Below, piece after piece: positions 11,111 to 26,100 of a DNA stretch of 64,000 nt. The notes beneath the pieces were generated by a model. It saw nothing but the letters and a program-made list of their open reading frames with translations, had not been told where the DNA came from and did no database searches. The translations under genes were made by a program, and so were the position numbers. Source of the DNA: Chionis minor (lineage: Eukaryota; Chordata; Aves; Charadriiformes; Chionididae); the NCBI GenBank assembly GCA_013398295.1, contig VZSF01005563.1, positions 443,655-507,654 of the forward strand, given 5' to 3'. Positions within the stretch are counted from its first letter, which is position 1. Each line of letters begins with the position of its first letter.

Positions 11111-14100
11111 CAGCTCCTTGTGCGTACAGGAAGTGTAGAGTGACATGCACCTGCGGGGTGCGAAGGGTAGTGTGTCTCATCAACTTATATAAACAGCCTC
11201 ACCGACTCTTTGCTAGAATTAGTTAGGCTGGCTAATACAAAAATTCTTAAGAGTGGCTTGTATTACAAAAACCCGTCCGTACGAGCAAAATGCCAGCAAT
11301 CCTCCAGTTTCTCCAGCGTGACTTGCCTAAAAATGAACACAATTCCTCCCCCCTTGCAAAATACAAAACAGTCGTTGTTAGAACATTGACAGTATCCCAA
11401 ACAATGTGAAAAGCAGCTGCTCTTCTAGTTACTTACCATGACCTAAAAGTTCAGATTTTGCTTTTTAAAGCTATGGAGGTGTTCTGGACATCACGAACAA
11501 TTCAGCAAAATGAGCTGCCTCTAGCTCTTGTGGGTGTGAGGTAGGCACCTGCACCGTGTCTTTTCCTCTGCAGTGTTGACTTCCCTGGTTTTTTAGGAAA
11601 AACAACTGAGTTTTTCACTGCCTTCTGCATTTCTACCAGTTTCCCAAACTCTTGTGAGATCCAAATGCAGGAGCAAGCATATGTACATTACCCTCCTGAA
11701 TGTCTCCGGTCATCATCTGGTCTGCAGGTTTGCTCTTCCTCTTCTGCCTTAGCTGTACTGAACTCCTGAATAGCGCGTGTTACTAGAAGACCTCAAAAGA
11801 ATGGACATCATTATTGATACCTGATATTGCAGACGGGGAAGCACAGGGAAGTGGAATGACCTGCTCCATCTTGCTAGGCAGAACAAGAGCAGCAGACACA
11901 GGTCTTTTGAGTCCTAAATCAAGATCCTGTGTCTAAGCAACACTAATCCAAACTCAGAATGCCTCATGAATTTACATGTCTGCCTTGTACGTCTTAGTCC
12001 TTTTCTCTGTAGAGCAGATAATGGGTGGAAACAGATTTGCCTGTGTGTCTGGGCTGACTCAGGGTGTAGGATGTGGACAAAGACAGCCTAGGTAGCACTG
12101 AGCGGTGCTGTTACGTATCGCTTTCTGCGCTGTTCTCCCCACTGATTTGCTTTCTGTTATGAATTCATTGAATTTGAATTCTGAATTGCATTTCCCCACC
12201 ACACGTTCAAAACCAAGCTATCAAAAGAGAGCAGGTAAGTGTCTGACCTCTCCCAATGCTTCCTGGGGGCGGGGGAAATCTCTGCTGGTGTTACAAACGT
12301 TAGCATTCCCAGTTTGAGGTACTGTATGGTTCTGTACTTTCCCCTGTACATCTCTAAACCATTTACCTTCTATTAGTCTGCTGTGATGCTTCCTTATAAG
12401 AATCACGAAGAACTTTACAATCACCAAACTGTTGCTGTCTGAATTTTTTAGAATGTGACTTACGAGTTTAACAAAGGTTTTTAGGTGCGGAATATTTCTT
12501 CCTGTTTTGTTGGGTTTGTGCATTTGATCATGCTTAGTACGCAACCAATTTCGTAGGCTCCTGGGTTGGTAGGAAGGTGCTCTCCCTTATGCATGAATAA
12601 AATTACTCTTTGGTGAACAGACCCACAAAAAGACGCGCAAGAACATCGGAATGACTGTGAGTGCTGAGACACTGGCTGTTAGTTCCCTTCTTCATGAGAG
12701 TCTTTCTCAGGCAGCTAAAGGCAGAAACACTTGAAAAATAGGCAACATTGTATTAAAGTGACTATTAAGGAGGCAGTGAAAGGCAGATTCAGCTTTGGAA
12801 GTACCTTTAACTCCTTATTTTGGATTGGCTGTCTTCAAACTTAGTACCAAGAATTATGAGCAACCACCTAATTAAGCCAAGGTATGCTAGACCTAATGGA
12901 TGGACGGCAAAAAAGACAGAGTGGCTGAGTGATTTCCCTCTACTTATGAGATGTCTGTGTTAGAACTGATACGCAAAGTCAGGTCCCTGTACTCCTAGAC
13001 CTGTGTCTCCATGTGTGCCTCCACATTTCTTATTCTGTAGTAATGCTAGAATAGGTCTTGTTTACTTCAGGTGTTGGTATATTTCTAATTTCACCTCAGC
13101 TTTTTTACCACTAATAGCTCAGGAGACGCTTAGCAAGAGCACCTGAGGTTTAAAGAAATATGTGCATACCTGAAAGTACTGCACCTGGTAATTTGAAGAG
13201 ATTCGCCTCCCAAAATTTAGAGATTTATGATAGAGACATATCTAGATAATTAATGTTTTCTGGGAGTGCTCATTTCTCCAAATTGATTAGAGAACAACTC
13301 TTCTGACCTATTTTAGATATGTTTCAGAGCTTATGATACGGTTTATCCTAAAAGTGCCTGCCTTTCTCCTTCCCATACAAAGGGTGTCTGTGTGATGTGC
13401 TCAGATGTAAATGTCTGTAGTAGAGAGCTCTGAAGTTAGACTAATTAATTCTACCCTTTCTTTCTACTTGGCAGGTTTAGGTCTTCAAAAGCGATTCATA
13501 TAAAGCAAGTAGTATAGCTCTCTGACCTCCTAGAGGAAAGATACTTGAACTAATACACTCACACTGTAGAAAATTATTGTCATAAGAGCCACAGTTCTAC
13601 TTTTGGTTCTTTAACTGGTTTGGGTGGGAAGTGCCTTCTGTGAGCAGTGATAACCAAAAAGGTTTTCGGAGCCTTCACTCCCTGAGGACAGATTGAACTG
13701 ACATATGCAGTACAGTCTAAAAGCAATAATGTACTAGCCCCCCTTGCTGGCATTTAAAGCTTCTCCCCCTTCTGACTGTGACGAAAACCCGCTGAATGCA
13801 AGGCGGGGGGGATGACTGCTGCCTGGCTAGCATTGCTGAGATGTCACAGCTCCTGTTACAAAGGTTTCTCCCACTCAGAGCTATGCTGTCTAAAGCCTCA
13901 TCGAGTGAGAGAGTATACTGAGAGCAAGTGCCAAAAGCAGGACTGCAGAGGATTTTAAGATTCCGTATCCTCCAAGAGCTGCCCGAGTAAGACAAGGCCA
14001 CATATGAGATATTTGAACGGTCATTTAAAGGGACACTGCTGAAAATTGCCCTGCTCTTTGAAGACATCTGCTCTGTTTTCACAAGTAACACATAAGATTA

Positions 14101-17100
14101 TTATCACAGAAAGAGATGAGAAGATTTTAGAAAAAATAATAGACTTCTTTGCAGTGTATTTAAAAAAAATAATACAAATCTTGTGAGTGCACCTGGCAGT
14201 ATAAGGGCTCCAAATTTCCTAGGGCTTCCTGCCCTGTCAAAAGACAGCAGATCCATCCTTGATACCTCTAGGTTAAAAAAAAGGGAAAAAACCCCTCTCT
14301 CTCTTCAGTCTCTTCAATTCTGTGTCAAAAGGGTACACTGGATATACATTTTGACATCCATACACCAAATGATCCATGAAGAGTAGTAATGGAACTCTGG
14401 ATACTGTAGTTCAACGTTGCAAATCACAGTGCTGATGCAAAGAAATGGTTGTGATTTCACAAAGAATTTATAAACCTCTTCTACCTGAATATTGTCACTG
14501 TAGAAAACAGTCGTCATAAACTAAAGCCCTGAGGCAATGAATATCCTCTGTTGTGCATGGAAAAGGCTACGCAGTGGTGTTGAAAAATCTGGATGTCTAC
14601 TTAGTGTTGGGTCAGAGCTGGCTTAGGTTCTCGGATGGAGGCACTCCAGTCTGCTTCATAGTGACAGTGATACTCAGTGAATGATGTGACTCCTCAGTAT
14701 GCCGGGGAAATTGGCAACGTGCAGCTCTGTGTTAGCCAGCGTAAGTGAATACCCACTGAGTCAGTATTAACTGATGCAGGTTCCTTTCCCATCTTGTGTA
14801 TCCTCCTGCAAGATGTCACGCTAGTAAAAGCTGGAAAGCTTTCTTAGGCTTCCGAGACCCCGAATTCACTGTGAAAGTGCAGATCTCCAACAGCTCTTCC
14901 ATTTTGTGAAAAATAAACCGGCCTCCTGCTCCAGGAGAGTACACCTTCCTTTTCCTTCCTGCCCATTCTTACGTAGACTCATTTTATCCTGTCAATTATA
15001 TAAATGGATTTGTCTTTCTGAAGGACGATCGTCTGTAGCTCTACGCCTGTCCTCAGGTCCAGGTCCACAACGTGACTTGGGGTTTGCCATGCCTTCAGGT
15101 TAGGCACCCATCTCCAAAACTGGATATGACAATTTAGTTAGGGTATCCAAGTTTACTTCAACTCTACCCCTTCACTGTATGGTATCCCAAAAGGCATCCA
15201 CTGCAGGAAAATGCTGAACAGAATGATGATGGAAGGGAGCAATGCTTGAAGCAGCCTAGAGACAGGAATTCAGGATTTCTGTTTAGTAGGAAACTGCCCT
15301 TTTCACTGGAATACACTTCTGTCCTCTCCTGCCTGTATTTTTTGGTCTCTCTTGAATGCTTCATTCTTTGCTGGTGGCCCAAGCCTTCTATGGGAGGAGT
15401 GGGGAATGGCAGAAGACAGTCTAAAGCAATTTTCCCTCTTCCCGGCAGTGTGCTTAACCACTACGTATAAAGCATGAAGAACTAGATCATCTCGTTTGCT
15501 GACAGTTTAGGTCATTCAGGAATAATGCCCAGAGAGGTGGAAGATGCCCCATCCCTGGAAACATTCAAGGTCAGATTGGACAGGGCTCTGAGCAACCTCA
15601 TCTAGTCGAAGATGTTCCTGCTTATGGGAGGGAGGTTAGATGACCTTTAAAGGTCCCTTCCAACCAAAACTATCCTATGATTCTATAATCTAAATGCTGG
15701 GCATTGTGCTGACTTTGGGATAAAGATGCGTACTGGATCAAGGTCCTTGAGGATTTAGATGCAAGCATGCCTAACTAACAAATCTAGAACAGGTGGAAGA
15801 AATAAAAGTGTACTATGAGTTTGAGCACAGTTCAGACAATGGCACTCATTGGCTTGCGTAGGAGCAGAACTTGGGAAGCTGAGGAGTAAGTACCTAATGT
15901 GTGTCTTGTGCACCTGTAAATGTTAAGACATCTAAATTCTACAAAAGTAAAATCTAATTGTATAAAAACTTTTGAGTGTGGGTGTGGCTGTATCTCCTCT
16001 CTTTATACACAGTGAAATAATCTAATAAGATTCTAGTCTCATGAAATCTGAGCCAATTGCTTCAGAGAGGTAAGGCGTTACTTAGTTGGACTGCTTACAG
16101 AATAAGGCACAGCACAGGTAAGATGATGACATTTCACTTTGTGGTTAAACATTTGCCTTGGTACTGCTTTGGGAAATCTTCACACAGCACATGGCTAAGC
16201 TCCGGAACTCCCTGCCTCAGGACAGAGGTTTACACAGGTTTAAAAGGCAAGTGCATAAATTAATGGAGTAAAAATCCATGAAAAGCTATTAAATACAAAG
16301 GCAGCACTTCTAGTGCAGGAAAATAGCAGCCTCTGTGTCTGTCTCCTCTCTTACCCCCAGTCACTATATTCTTGCCCTGTTTTACTACTTTTTCTGAGCT
16401 ACCTGCTGCTGGCTGCATCAGAAGGAAAGGTACTGTTCTAGGTGAATCCTTAGACTCGACCTCTGCAACAGTTCCCACGTTCCTGTGCAAGCGAAATTTC
16501 AGACCAAAAGCCATTTGTAGCAGCAGCAGCACAAACATAGTTTTCAGTGTAAGTACACTTACAGCAATTTCCCTTTGGCTTCATTCCACTGATTTCAATA
16601 AAATTATTCTTGATATAGGCCCTAGTGTGAGATCACACTAAAGCATGCTTACTTCCTTCAAGAACAGCACAGTATACCACAAAAGACCAAGGAGAGAGAA
16701 AAAGACTAATTCCACAGAAAACCCAAAAAGTTTAGAAAGATTTAATTAGGACTGTGGCAACCACTGGATTGTTTTTAGTGCAAATTCAAGGACCCCGGCT
16801 TATGTAAGCACTCTAATAGTTAAGGGAGAATTTGTTCTGCATTACTCTTTCTTGGGCTGGTTGGTTCCTAGACTGTAAAATAAGCAATTCTTTTTTACTG
16901 AGTAATTTCAAAAGAAGTCAATACAATATATGCTTATGTCAGTGCTCACAAATTCTCACTCAACTACAGTTTACTGAATCTGCTGAGTACAAATAGCTGC
17001 AAATAAAACTTCCAGGATGCAGAGACATGGTAAGTGTGTCAATATTTCCGTAATAGTTATCACATAATTTTTTAAGATCTGTTGATCCTTAAGCATTTGA

Positions 17101-20100
17101 TATGGCTTTAAACTGCGTGAATTTGATCGACTGTATTTTTGTAATCCTATTGCAGGGACACTGCATCTTAAAAATCTTTTTTAAACACTGTTTGCTCGAC
17201 TGTTTTTCCCCTATGAGTAAACCTTTCCCTCTTTTATTTTCCAAATAAAAGTTTAACAGTTGAATGTACTTTTCTCTGCTTATATTGTATATTGATTATT
17301 TTTTGCACTCGACCTGTTCTAAACAATAATAATAGTTTTTCTGTTTTTAAAGATGCTATTAATCTTTACTCCTTATGCACTAGAACAAATTTGTGATCTA
17401 AACATTGAAGATACATATTTTCAGTCACATATAAAAGAGTTTTAACATAGCTAGCTATCTTGCACAAATTTGCCTATTAAGTTTTACTCAAAGCTTTAGA
17501 CAAGCCACAATTTAAAATGCCTTTAAAAATTGACCAAATAAGTGGACTGTAAGTCATATTGCACTAACGCAGGCCAATAGTCAGTGTCCTATTGTGCTAA
17601 ATGCTGTGAAAACACATAGAAATTAAAGTTCTCCGAGCCAAATAATTTATGTTTGAAAGGAATGATACCCACCAGTAAGTGTTCCAAGAACAGATTGCTG
17701 GGTATCTATCAACTGCTGCCAACCAATACATTAACTGACTTGGTGCTGCGCCTGAAGACTGGAAACACTGTGTTCAGTGCTACGTGGGCTTATGTGATTG
17801 GCCATTATGTTCAGAAAAGATAACGTTTCTTGCCTTGGATCAGGATTTTCTGTCCCTTATGCAGGGAACATCTAAACAGTGGGGGATGTTCTGTACAGCT
17901 AAGAGGCATGATAGCAGTTACCTTGTTTTCACTCTTTCTATGAATTGGAGTAGGATCTAAAGCTGTGTTCCTGCACCCTTCTTTCTGAAAAGGGAAAGAA
18001 TGTTTGGTATTTGCTTAGATCTTGAAAATAATTGAAAGGAACTGGAATGTAAATTCAGGAATGGGTCTCCAAAAAAAAAAAAAAAAGTAGAAACATTGAA
18101 TAATTTCGGTTGCAAGGGACTTCTGGAAGTCATGTAGCCCAACTCCTGCTCAAAGCAGATACAACTAGATCAAATGGCATTGGGTCTTGTCCAGTCCATT
18201 TTTAAATACCTCCAAGGACGGAAATTCCACATCCTCTCTAGGCAACTTCTTCCAATGTTTGGCCAAACTCATGGTGAAAAAAATTTCCTTGTATCTGATT
18301 GGATTTTCCCATTTTGTAACTGGTGTCCACTGCCTCTCACTGTTATCACTATGCACCTTCAAGAGGAGTCTGGATCCATCATCTCTATGGGCTCCCTTTA
18401 GGTATTTGAAGAAATGGGCCGGTACAGGCAGATACATCAATTTGGCACTTCAAAGAGACATACTGGAATAGAACCAAATAACAGCACAGAAGATCTCGGC
18501 TGATTTGTTTGTTTGTCTTTCACTCAGATTCCAAAGGTTCACAGAAATACCTAAACTTCTGTACAGCCACTCATATGAAAACCACAGAGCAAAAGAAAAT
18601 GCTCTATGATTTCCAGTCTGGCCTTGTGCATAATGAGAATAGCCCAATTAAAAGAGCATAGGTGTCAGAAAGATACCCAAACCACTTTGTAATTGGCCCG
18701 GAGAAGATTCCTCTAATACAGCCACTGAAGGCCATAGACTAAAACTGCCCCTGGGGGATTCTGATCCAAAATGTATATGCTGGGAGTGGGTATAGAATGG
18801 GAAGGAGACCGCTGAAACTTTGGGCGCTGTTGCAGTCTCTAGGGCAGCCCAATAGTATTCACTGACACAAAGCTTTGAAATTCACCAAAGTCTTCGGTAA
18901 TCATTGTAGCAACTGGGCTTCAGAAGGGACAAAAAACGGTCTACAGCCCTCACAGTACTTGTTCATGGACTGCGAGAGTCAGAATGCTGTGTTTCAAAAA
19001 TGATTCCCTGGGAAGGGAATCCACTTAATTTGCTTTCCCATGGAGATGTCCCACAAACAGAGAAAATAAAACTCGAAATTTTTGTCATTTCAAATATGAA
19101 AAAATGAAGGGAAAACTTATAGTATCCAAAGAATCTGTCACACATTCATTATGTATCACAAAGAAGGAGAAGTGCTTACATCCCTTGAGCTTACGATGCT
19201 CAGGTAGAACATATCCCTGCATTGGTATCCCTTGTGGAGATCAGATTTGATACTTCTGGCTGCAGCCGAATTGCTCCATTGCTGCACCAATAGAGAAAGA
19301 ACAATTTGGGACAAGTAAAACAAGGAAATAAGATACCCTAACCAAGTGATCTCTTCAAAGCAACCCTATTAGAAAGATACTGGACTGTGACGCCTATTTT
19401 TAGTAAGGAATCATATTCAAAGTCTAATGTTAATCTATCCTCTTGGCCTGTTAATACCAAACATAATTAATGCTAGATATTTATTTAAAAAAATAAATCA
19501 ACAAACACCTTGGGTGCTAAGTAATGATAGTCCCAGTCATTTAGTGTGACAGATAAGCTTTAGACTTTCACTCTTAGCTATACCACAAAGTTCCATTAGA
19601 GTGTTTGATGAGAACAAACGAAATTAAAACACCATCACTGTATTTTAGGTCTTGCTGGCCTGCTGCAACTGGGCTTTGAAATGTCTGGGGACTTTTCTGC
19701 TTGGCTGTTGTAACCTTTTGCCAAAGTGCCATTTCACCACTGCTTTTTCCTTTCCAGAGCTGTAGCTAAACCACTGCTTGAAATATAAAATGCTAATATG
19801 TAGTTACTAATGCAGGTGATCTAGGGGGCAAGAGTGACACTGAATATTCCTACAACAACCTCTTAAGGATTTGTGAAGTCCAGATCTTTGGCTGCACTTG
19901 TTCATTATGTCCACTGATCTTTTCTACCTCTCTTTACAATAAAAATATACAATTAAAAAAATATGGTGGGAACAATGAACATTAATCTTCAGGCTGTATG
20001 TACTCAGAATATTTGCTTACATGCATATATGTGCACTTTTTTTTTTTTCCTCAAAATGTCTTTCTAGTTTTACAGATCATAAAAATTCTGTTCCTTAGTG

Positions 20101-23100
20101 ATTCCTGTGAAACTACTCTATCCCTTATATGTTCCTCCTGCATAAGAAAATAGTCCATATCAATGTGTTTCGATTAATAAGTTAGCTACTTCTACTTCTG
20201 GATATATCCAGGAAGACAATTTATTTGGCAAGAATATTATTTTTTTGCAAGTTGAGTGCTTTGAGAACCTGGCTATGATTAAAGCTGTCTCTTGAGCACA
20301 TCAGGAGTGTTTTTAACACAGTCCATAGACCAGAGAAGAATGGTATCTCACTTTGACTAATGATTGTGAATTTGTGAATCAACTAAGAGTTTAGATATTA
20401 TGTACCCAATAATTAGTAATTATCATTTTGTGTCCTATCAGGTGGAAATCCTTGATTGGAAGACAAAGAAACAGCTATGCTTCCTAGATAAGGTAAAACA
20501 AAAATCTGTTTAAAATGCTATGTAACTATTTAAAAATGACTAACTTTTCTTAATGAAACTTAGTGTTTATGAAGGGTGTTTAATCTCCTGATAGCTTTTA
20601 TTTGGCTGCTGAAGAGGCAATGATTGTGCACGCTTCAAACTGACTACAGAGTACTTCAACCCTTTTCCAGAAGGAGCTTTTGGGCAAAGGGCACAACTTC
20701 TGCCCTTCAGAAGTTCACTGAAGCCAGAGACCGGCTGCTTCACTAAGATGGCGCTAGTTGTATCTTAACTTACTCATAAGCCATCAAACTGTTAATGCTG
20801 TTGTAGTAACTCTTGATCACTGCTAGAGAAGCTGCATCTGAAACAGGCTTTTACCCAAATTGTCCTCCTGTTTTCCTGTAAGAAGTACTTTAAATCCCCC
20901 ATACTAATCCTAGCCATCTGTGAGAAAGTTATGTCATTAGATTGTTTAAGTCACATTTCTACTTGAATGGTCTTACACCTAGTAGTTGTCTTTCAAAATA
21001 TGCATCTTACGCAATATTTTTTGTTGCCTAGGTGGAACCAAATGCCACGATTAGGGAGATCAGATTGATGTTCCATAAATTATGTGAGTATAACTTTTGC
21101 AGCAGTTCACATCACATCAGAATATCCACTGTATAAACAAGAGAAAATTACATAATTTGAAACATGTGATGTACACACATAATACTAAGTAACCCGCACA
21201 TGAATGCAATCACAGTGATATTTCAGTAGCATTTTTTTATGCTATCCTGATACACCTTTGTATTCTTCTGCTGCATAATTTCTCACAGGTATTCATATTG
21301 AATAAATATTCATGAAAATCTTTAACTAAATCTTACCTTGTTGCGTTCCATTTATTATAATAGTGGATGATCTAAAGCAAACCTTGTATATCACACAATT
21401 CTGTATGGTTTTACAGATCCTCGGTGGTACCCAGCAAGGCAGTCGATAAAACTTGATCCAAGTAAGTACTGGCAAGGAGTAGAGTAACAAAGCTCTGAGC
21501 AGGGGCCTGGCATAGAAGATGTACTTTGCATGGGCATTAGCTCTTAAGAATGAGTTTCCAGCTATGTTAATTAGCACTGTGAAGGCTGAAGAGAATCCGG
21601 AAAAAATTTAATTCTTTGAAAGTATTGAACAGAGTTCCACCCATGTGCCTGGTGCTTGGTAATTAACTTGGGAGTCTGCACATTGTACCGAAGCACTTTC
21701 TAACTACTGAGCACTTTTGCTTTCAAGACAGGCAGCGCAGACTCTAGATACTAATTTCCCTTAGCCGCAGTGAAACGATCTCCACAGTGATGCTCAGCTG
21801 GGAGTACTAAAAAGGGCTATGAGTTAGAGCTATCAGTTCACATAATCCTCTGCTCTCAGGCAGGTATTAACAGTTCTTTTGAGGTAAACTAATGCAAAAC
21901 ACATTGCCATGGATGTAGGATTTGCTGACAAAGCCGATGCCAGTTGGCTGACTTCATTAATGCAGCTGTAGGTATTGCTACTAGCAGCCTCTTGGTACAT
22001 GGTCTGGGTGCACAAAAGAAAGTCTAATTGTCAAACTGTGTTAATTCATCTTAGCATTCAGTATAAAATGTAGCACTTTTTTCTTTTGCTTCTGTTAAAC
22101 ATAGATTTATTTAAACAGTCCCTTAAAAGTATGCTGGTGAAGATTAGTTCATTGTGTAGAATCTGTCCATGGAAAACATGCGTATGAGTATCTTATTTCC
22201 TTCTTCAAAGATCTACCTTGTCAGATTCTTCCATGGACTTATGTTGTGAGACTTGCCATGAGAAAATGCTGGCCTTCTGGAGCTTCCCCCAGATCTAGGC
22301 ATTAAAAGCTTGAGTACTCGCTCAAGTCCTGTGGAATCACCTCCTAGCTGGTTGGTTGGGAAAAAAGGAGGCAATGAAAATCTCTGTAAGCGGGCCTTCC
22401 AATCTCAGCTTATCCTAGCTTCTGCTTGTCTGATGATGAGCAATGAGAAAAGAAGAAGAGAGAAGAGAGAAATGGAGGTGCAGCTGACTAGGAGGTCAGT
22501 GAACTGTGTTACAGGGCAGTGACCTATCAGCAAATTCTGCTCTAGCAGTGATGAAGCAAGTCTACTAGGCACAGAAGATTGAGAATTCTCCTGTCCAAGT
22601 GTGAATACAGGATCCAGGCTTCTATGTGATGACAGGGATAAATAAAAATTAATTATAAACATTCTTAGTTTGTTTATTGAGATTCAAGTAAATCCATGTC
22701 ACGTCAAAGAATCTCACAGATTGGTTAAAGCAGAATATAAAACTAGTATGCTACTGAAGTTCACTTGACTTTTACTGAGTTGTAATTAATTCTTTCCTTC
22801 TCAGAAGGAAAGTCCCTGAGGGATGAGGAAATCCTGCAGCACCTCCCTGTTGGCACAACTGCTACCTTATACTTTAAAGATTTAGGGCCACAGATAGGAT
22901 GGACTACGGTGAGCTATGCTTCAAGTCTGAGCCATTTTAATGGCTATTTTTCCATAATTAATCCTTACTTCACTTTTTGTCTCTCTCCAATATTTCTGCA
23001 TGATGCCTGCTCTGATAGTGGATGCAGGCAATGAATCTTCATTGCTTCAGTTCATTTAATCAGGGAAAGCAGTAACAGGTTATTCTGAATGCCTAGTTCC

Positions 23101-26100
23101 CTGGGAGAGCGGCAGAGGAAAACTTGCTGCTGGGTAGGTTGGCTCTACTGAACTAAGGTGCAGGTTCTCAAATGGATTTTGATGTCTACTACAAAATCAC
23201 TAGATATCAGGTGTGTAAGTGCCTTTGGGGATCTGCTTCACAGAGCCTGTGTGACTCTCCTGACAAAGATCAGGATTACACTCCTATGAGTTTGTCCTGC
23301 AAAGAAGCATGTGAGCAACTTCACATGTCAGTAACTGCAGTGACTTAAGCAGGAAAATGCATGAAAGTAAGATCAGGCAGCTGTCTGCATGTGGCTGCAT
23401 CTCAGGATGCTAGTGACAGCCTAATGATGGCTGATAACCTCTGCAGTATTAGTAGCCCTCCACAAAGACCTTGCATATTAGCTCAAATGCAAATTCTGTT
23501 GCAACTCGCTCAGCAGGAAACACAGCCCTGCTGTTTATGCAGTGAGGTGACCAATGACTCTTCCAGTTCTTCTGAAGGTCCATAATGCACATATTACACT
23601 AGTTTTAATGAAACAGCACAGCACAAAGGGAAAAGCTCCCTGTAATTTAAAGGCACATTTACCATTTCTTAGCTATGAGACATTCATAAAATCTTGTGTT
23701 AATGACAAATAGCAGACAACATTCATAGGAGGTCAAATGTTCTGCAAGACTGAATCTTCACATCATTACTTTGGATGCAATGCTGATAAATCAAGCAGCT
23801 ATTACACAATCCAAAAAACAGTAAGACAGGCAAAAAATTCTAATGGCAATGTAGAGTCCAAGACACACATGCACTAATATATACCAAAATACCACAGTGC
23901 AGAGTAACACTAGAGTTCTGCCATTCCATAACCTTTCCTTTACATTCCGCTCTCTCTGCCCTTCAAGCTATTTCAGTCAAATGTAAGCCAGGAAATACTT
24001 CAGTGTTATCAAATAAAAAAGACAAACTGCTCATCTACAATTAAATCTGATCTTCACCATAGAAAATGCTGGTTGTTACAAAAGTTGATAACACAATTTT
24101 TCTGAGTATCAAAATAACTCTAAACACATTAGAAAACAGTGGCTGGTTGTTGGATTGGTTGGGTTTTGTGTTTGTTTTTTTGGGTTTTTTTTTGACAGAA
24201 GTACAACCGATTTCCCTTCTTTTTCCATAGAGGAGGTATGGGCCTACCTTCCTCACTCATAGAAGTGTGGAAAATTCAACTGCTAATGTTTGGTCCGAAG
24301 TTAACCGCAATTTAAAGCGATGCCCTAAGAAATGCACACCTATCTGAAATGAAATGAAGTTAGATAATAGCTTCTTTGGTTTCCTCTATTTTTTTTTCTT
24401 ATTTTTTTTTAGTGTGTGTGTGTGTGTGTGTGTGTTCAAATTAAAGATTGTTTGACCATAGAATGAATTGTTTCCCAGGACATCTGCCGTGCTAACTGTT
24501 CATACAGATGGGGTCACCTGTGAACACTTACAAGCTGTTTTTCCAGTTTAAACAAAATTCATTTGTTAGAAACAAAGCTCCTCTTTTTCAAGATAAATTC
24601 TTCACCAAAGTTCATTTTAACCCAAACTAAAGAAACAGTTTTTGAGGGCAAGAGGAGGGTGACAGCTGGGTAAATGTAACACGCATGCATGTTTATTGTG
24701 ATCTCTAGGCTACCATTCTTACCTTTTCATACCCATACTGTGTCAGCTGCACTGGCAATGGCTGTTTGTATGCAATTGAGGCAAATGCGTTGCAAAACAT
24801 TTACATGCATGTCTACCAGTTTCACAGCCCAAGCCCAAACCTGCTGTTCCCTCCCTGACTCTCTAAATGCCATCCTGGGTCAGTGGAAGTGTTTATCCCA
24901 CTGCATTAGTTATCACAAAGAAAGCGAAGCAAAACCATACTCTAATTCAGCCGTCTAATTATTTTCTCTCTTTTTGCAGGTATTTTTGATAGAATATACA
25001 GGTCCATTGTTCATCTATTTTCTGTTTTATTTCCGCATGCCTTTTGTCTATGGACTGGATGAGAGGTTTACATCAAGCCCGCATCCAGTAGTTAAGTAAG
25101 TCCATTTGCAGGCTTGAGCAGTATTTCTTGTTAGCATCGTAGTCTTATTCCAAATGTCTTGCCACACTTGTTTTTTTAAGCACTCTTAAATGCTTTTGTC
25201 TTGCTGTTTCTAGCTTGGCATGTATCTGCCATTCTTTCCACTACATCAAAAGGTTGATTGAAACAGTATTTGTTCACCGGTTCTCCCATGGGACTATGCC
25301 ACTGAGGAATATTGTGAAGGTAAATTGTGTCAGAATCTATCCATAGCCCCCCTTGCAGATCCAACCTAGCCAACTTATGCTCTGCCTCTGCAGCACAGAA
25401 TTTTTGACGCGGCTTCTGTAGTAATGCACAGCAAATCTCACCCATGAAGCTGGAATTCTTTCAAAAGATTTCTTAAGGTCACTATTGTATAACCCACATG
25501 TTGCCATACTGTTATTCGTGTTACAGTAGTCTCATTGCTTTTTTAGAATTTCAAACCTTCAGCATACCCTTCCTTTTCGCTCAGCTAGCCCTTGGGTGTG
25601 AAGCTTTTAGTAACAATGATAAGGTAGCGCAGGCAGGCACTATGTTGGGAGGGTTGTTTTTTTAAAAAATAAAGTACTTTTCTTAACAGTCATTTTACAT
25701 CTTCTTTGCCCTTAACCCTTAAGCGTCTCTTAATTTACCTTTTCTCCAGCGCAAAGCAGCTTGGTTGTTCTGCGTTTTCTCCTCCATCAGGAGCACTCCC
25801 TCCTGTTACCAGTGCTGCTGTGGCACAGGGTGGCTGTTGAGATGCAGACCCCCCCCCTATTTCCTAGACGTCTGCGAAGCGCTACGGTGCACTGCGTGGT
25901 TATGCACAGGCTGTAGTTGTTTTACAAATGGTTGCAATAGAGTTGTGTTCAAAAACGTGCTTTATACTCAGGAAGACAGGAGATTATCATCTACAACTGG
26001 AAAAGCGTATAGTATCAGCATTTGGGTATTTAAATAATTGGTGTTTAGACAGTCCCTTGGAGTTTGCATCATGGCAGTGGTAGTCCCAGCAGCTGAAGCT

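Larger units (their letters stand above)
10397..20441 (+). other. TECR-like intron 1 (10 kb)
   Basis: This is the longest intron in the window. It carries a plus-oriented CR1 fragment near 15.5 kb and a minus-oriented one near 18.1-18.4 kb. The rest is unremarkable AT-rich sequence. I found no additional exon with good splice sites; a 124-codon antisense ORF at 13717-14091 has no recognisable motif. An alternative first exon cannot be excluded. Confidence 0.7.

Noticed and set aside
9995..11183. Several overlapping long ORFs (up to 383 codons) on both strands
   Set aside because: They lie in a CpG island, are Pro/Arg/Gly/Ala-rich in every frame and lack any domain. Stop codons are simply rare in GC-rich DNA.
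13717..14091. 124-codon minus-strand ORF in TECR-like intron 1
   Set aside because: No motif, no splice-site context and no similarity I recognise. Chance is adequate.
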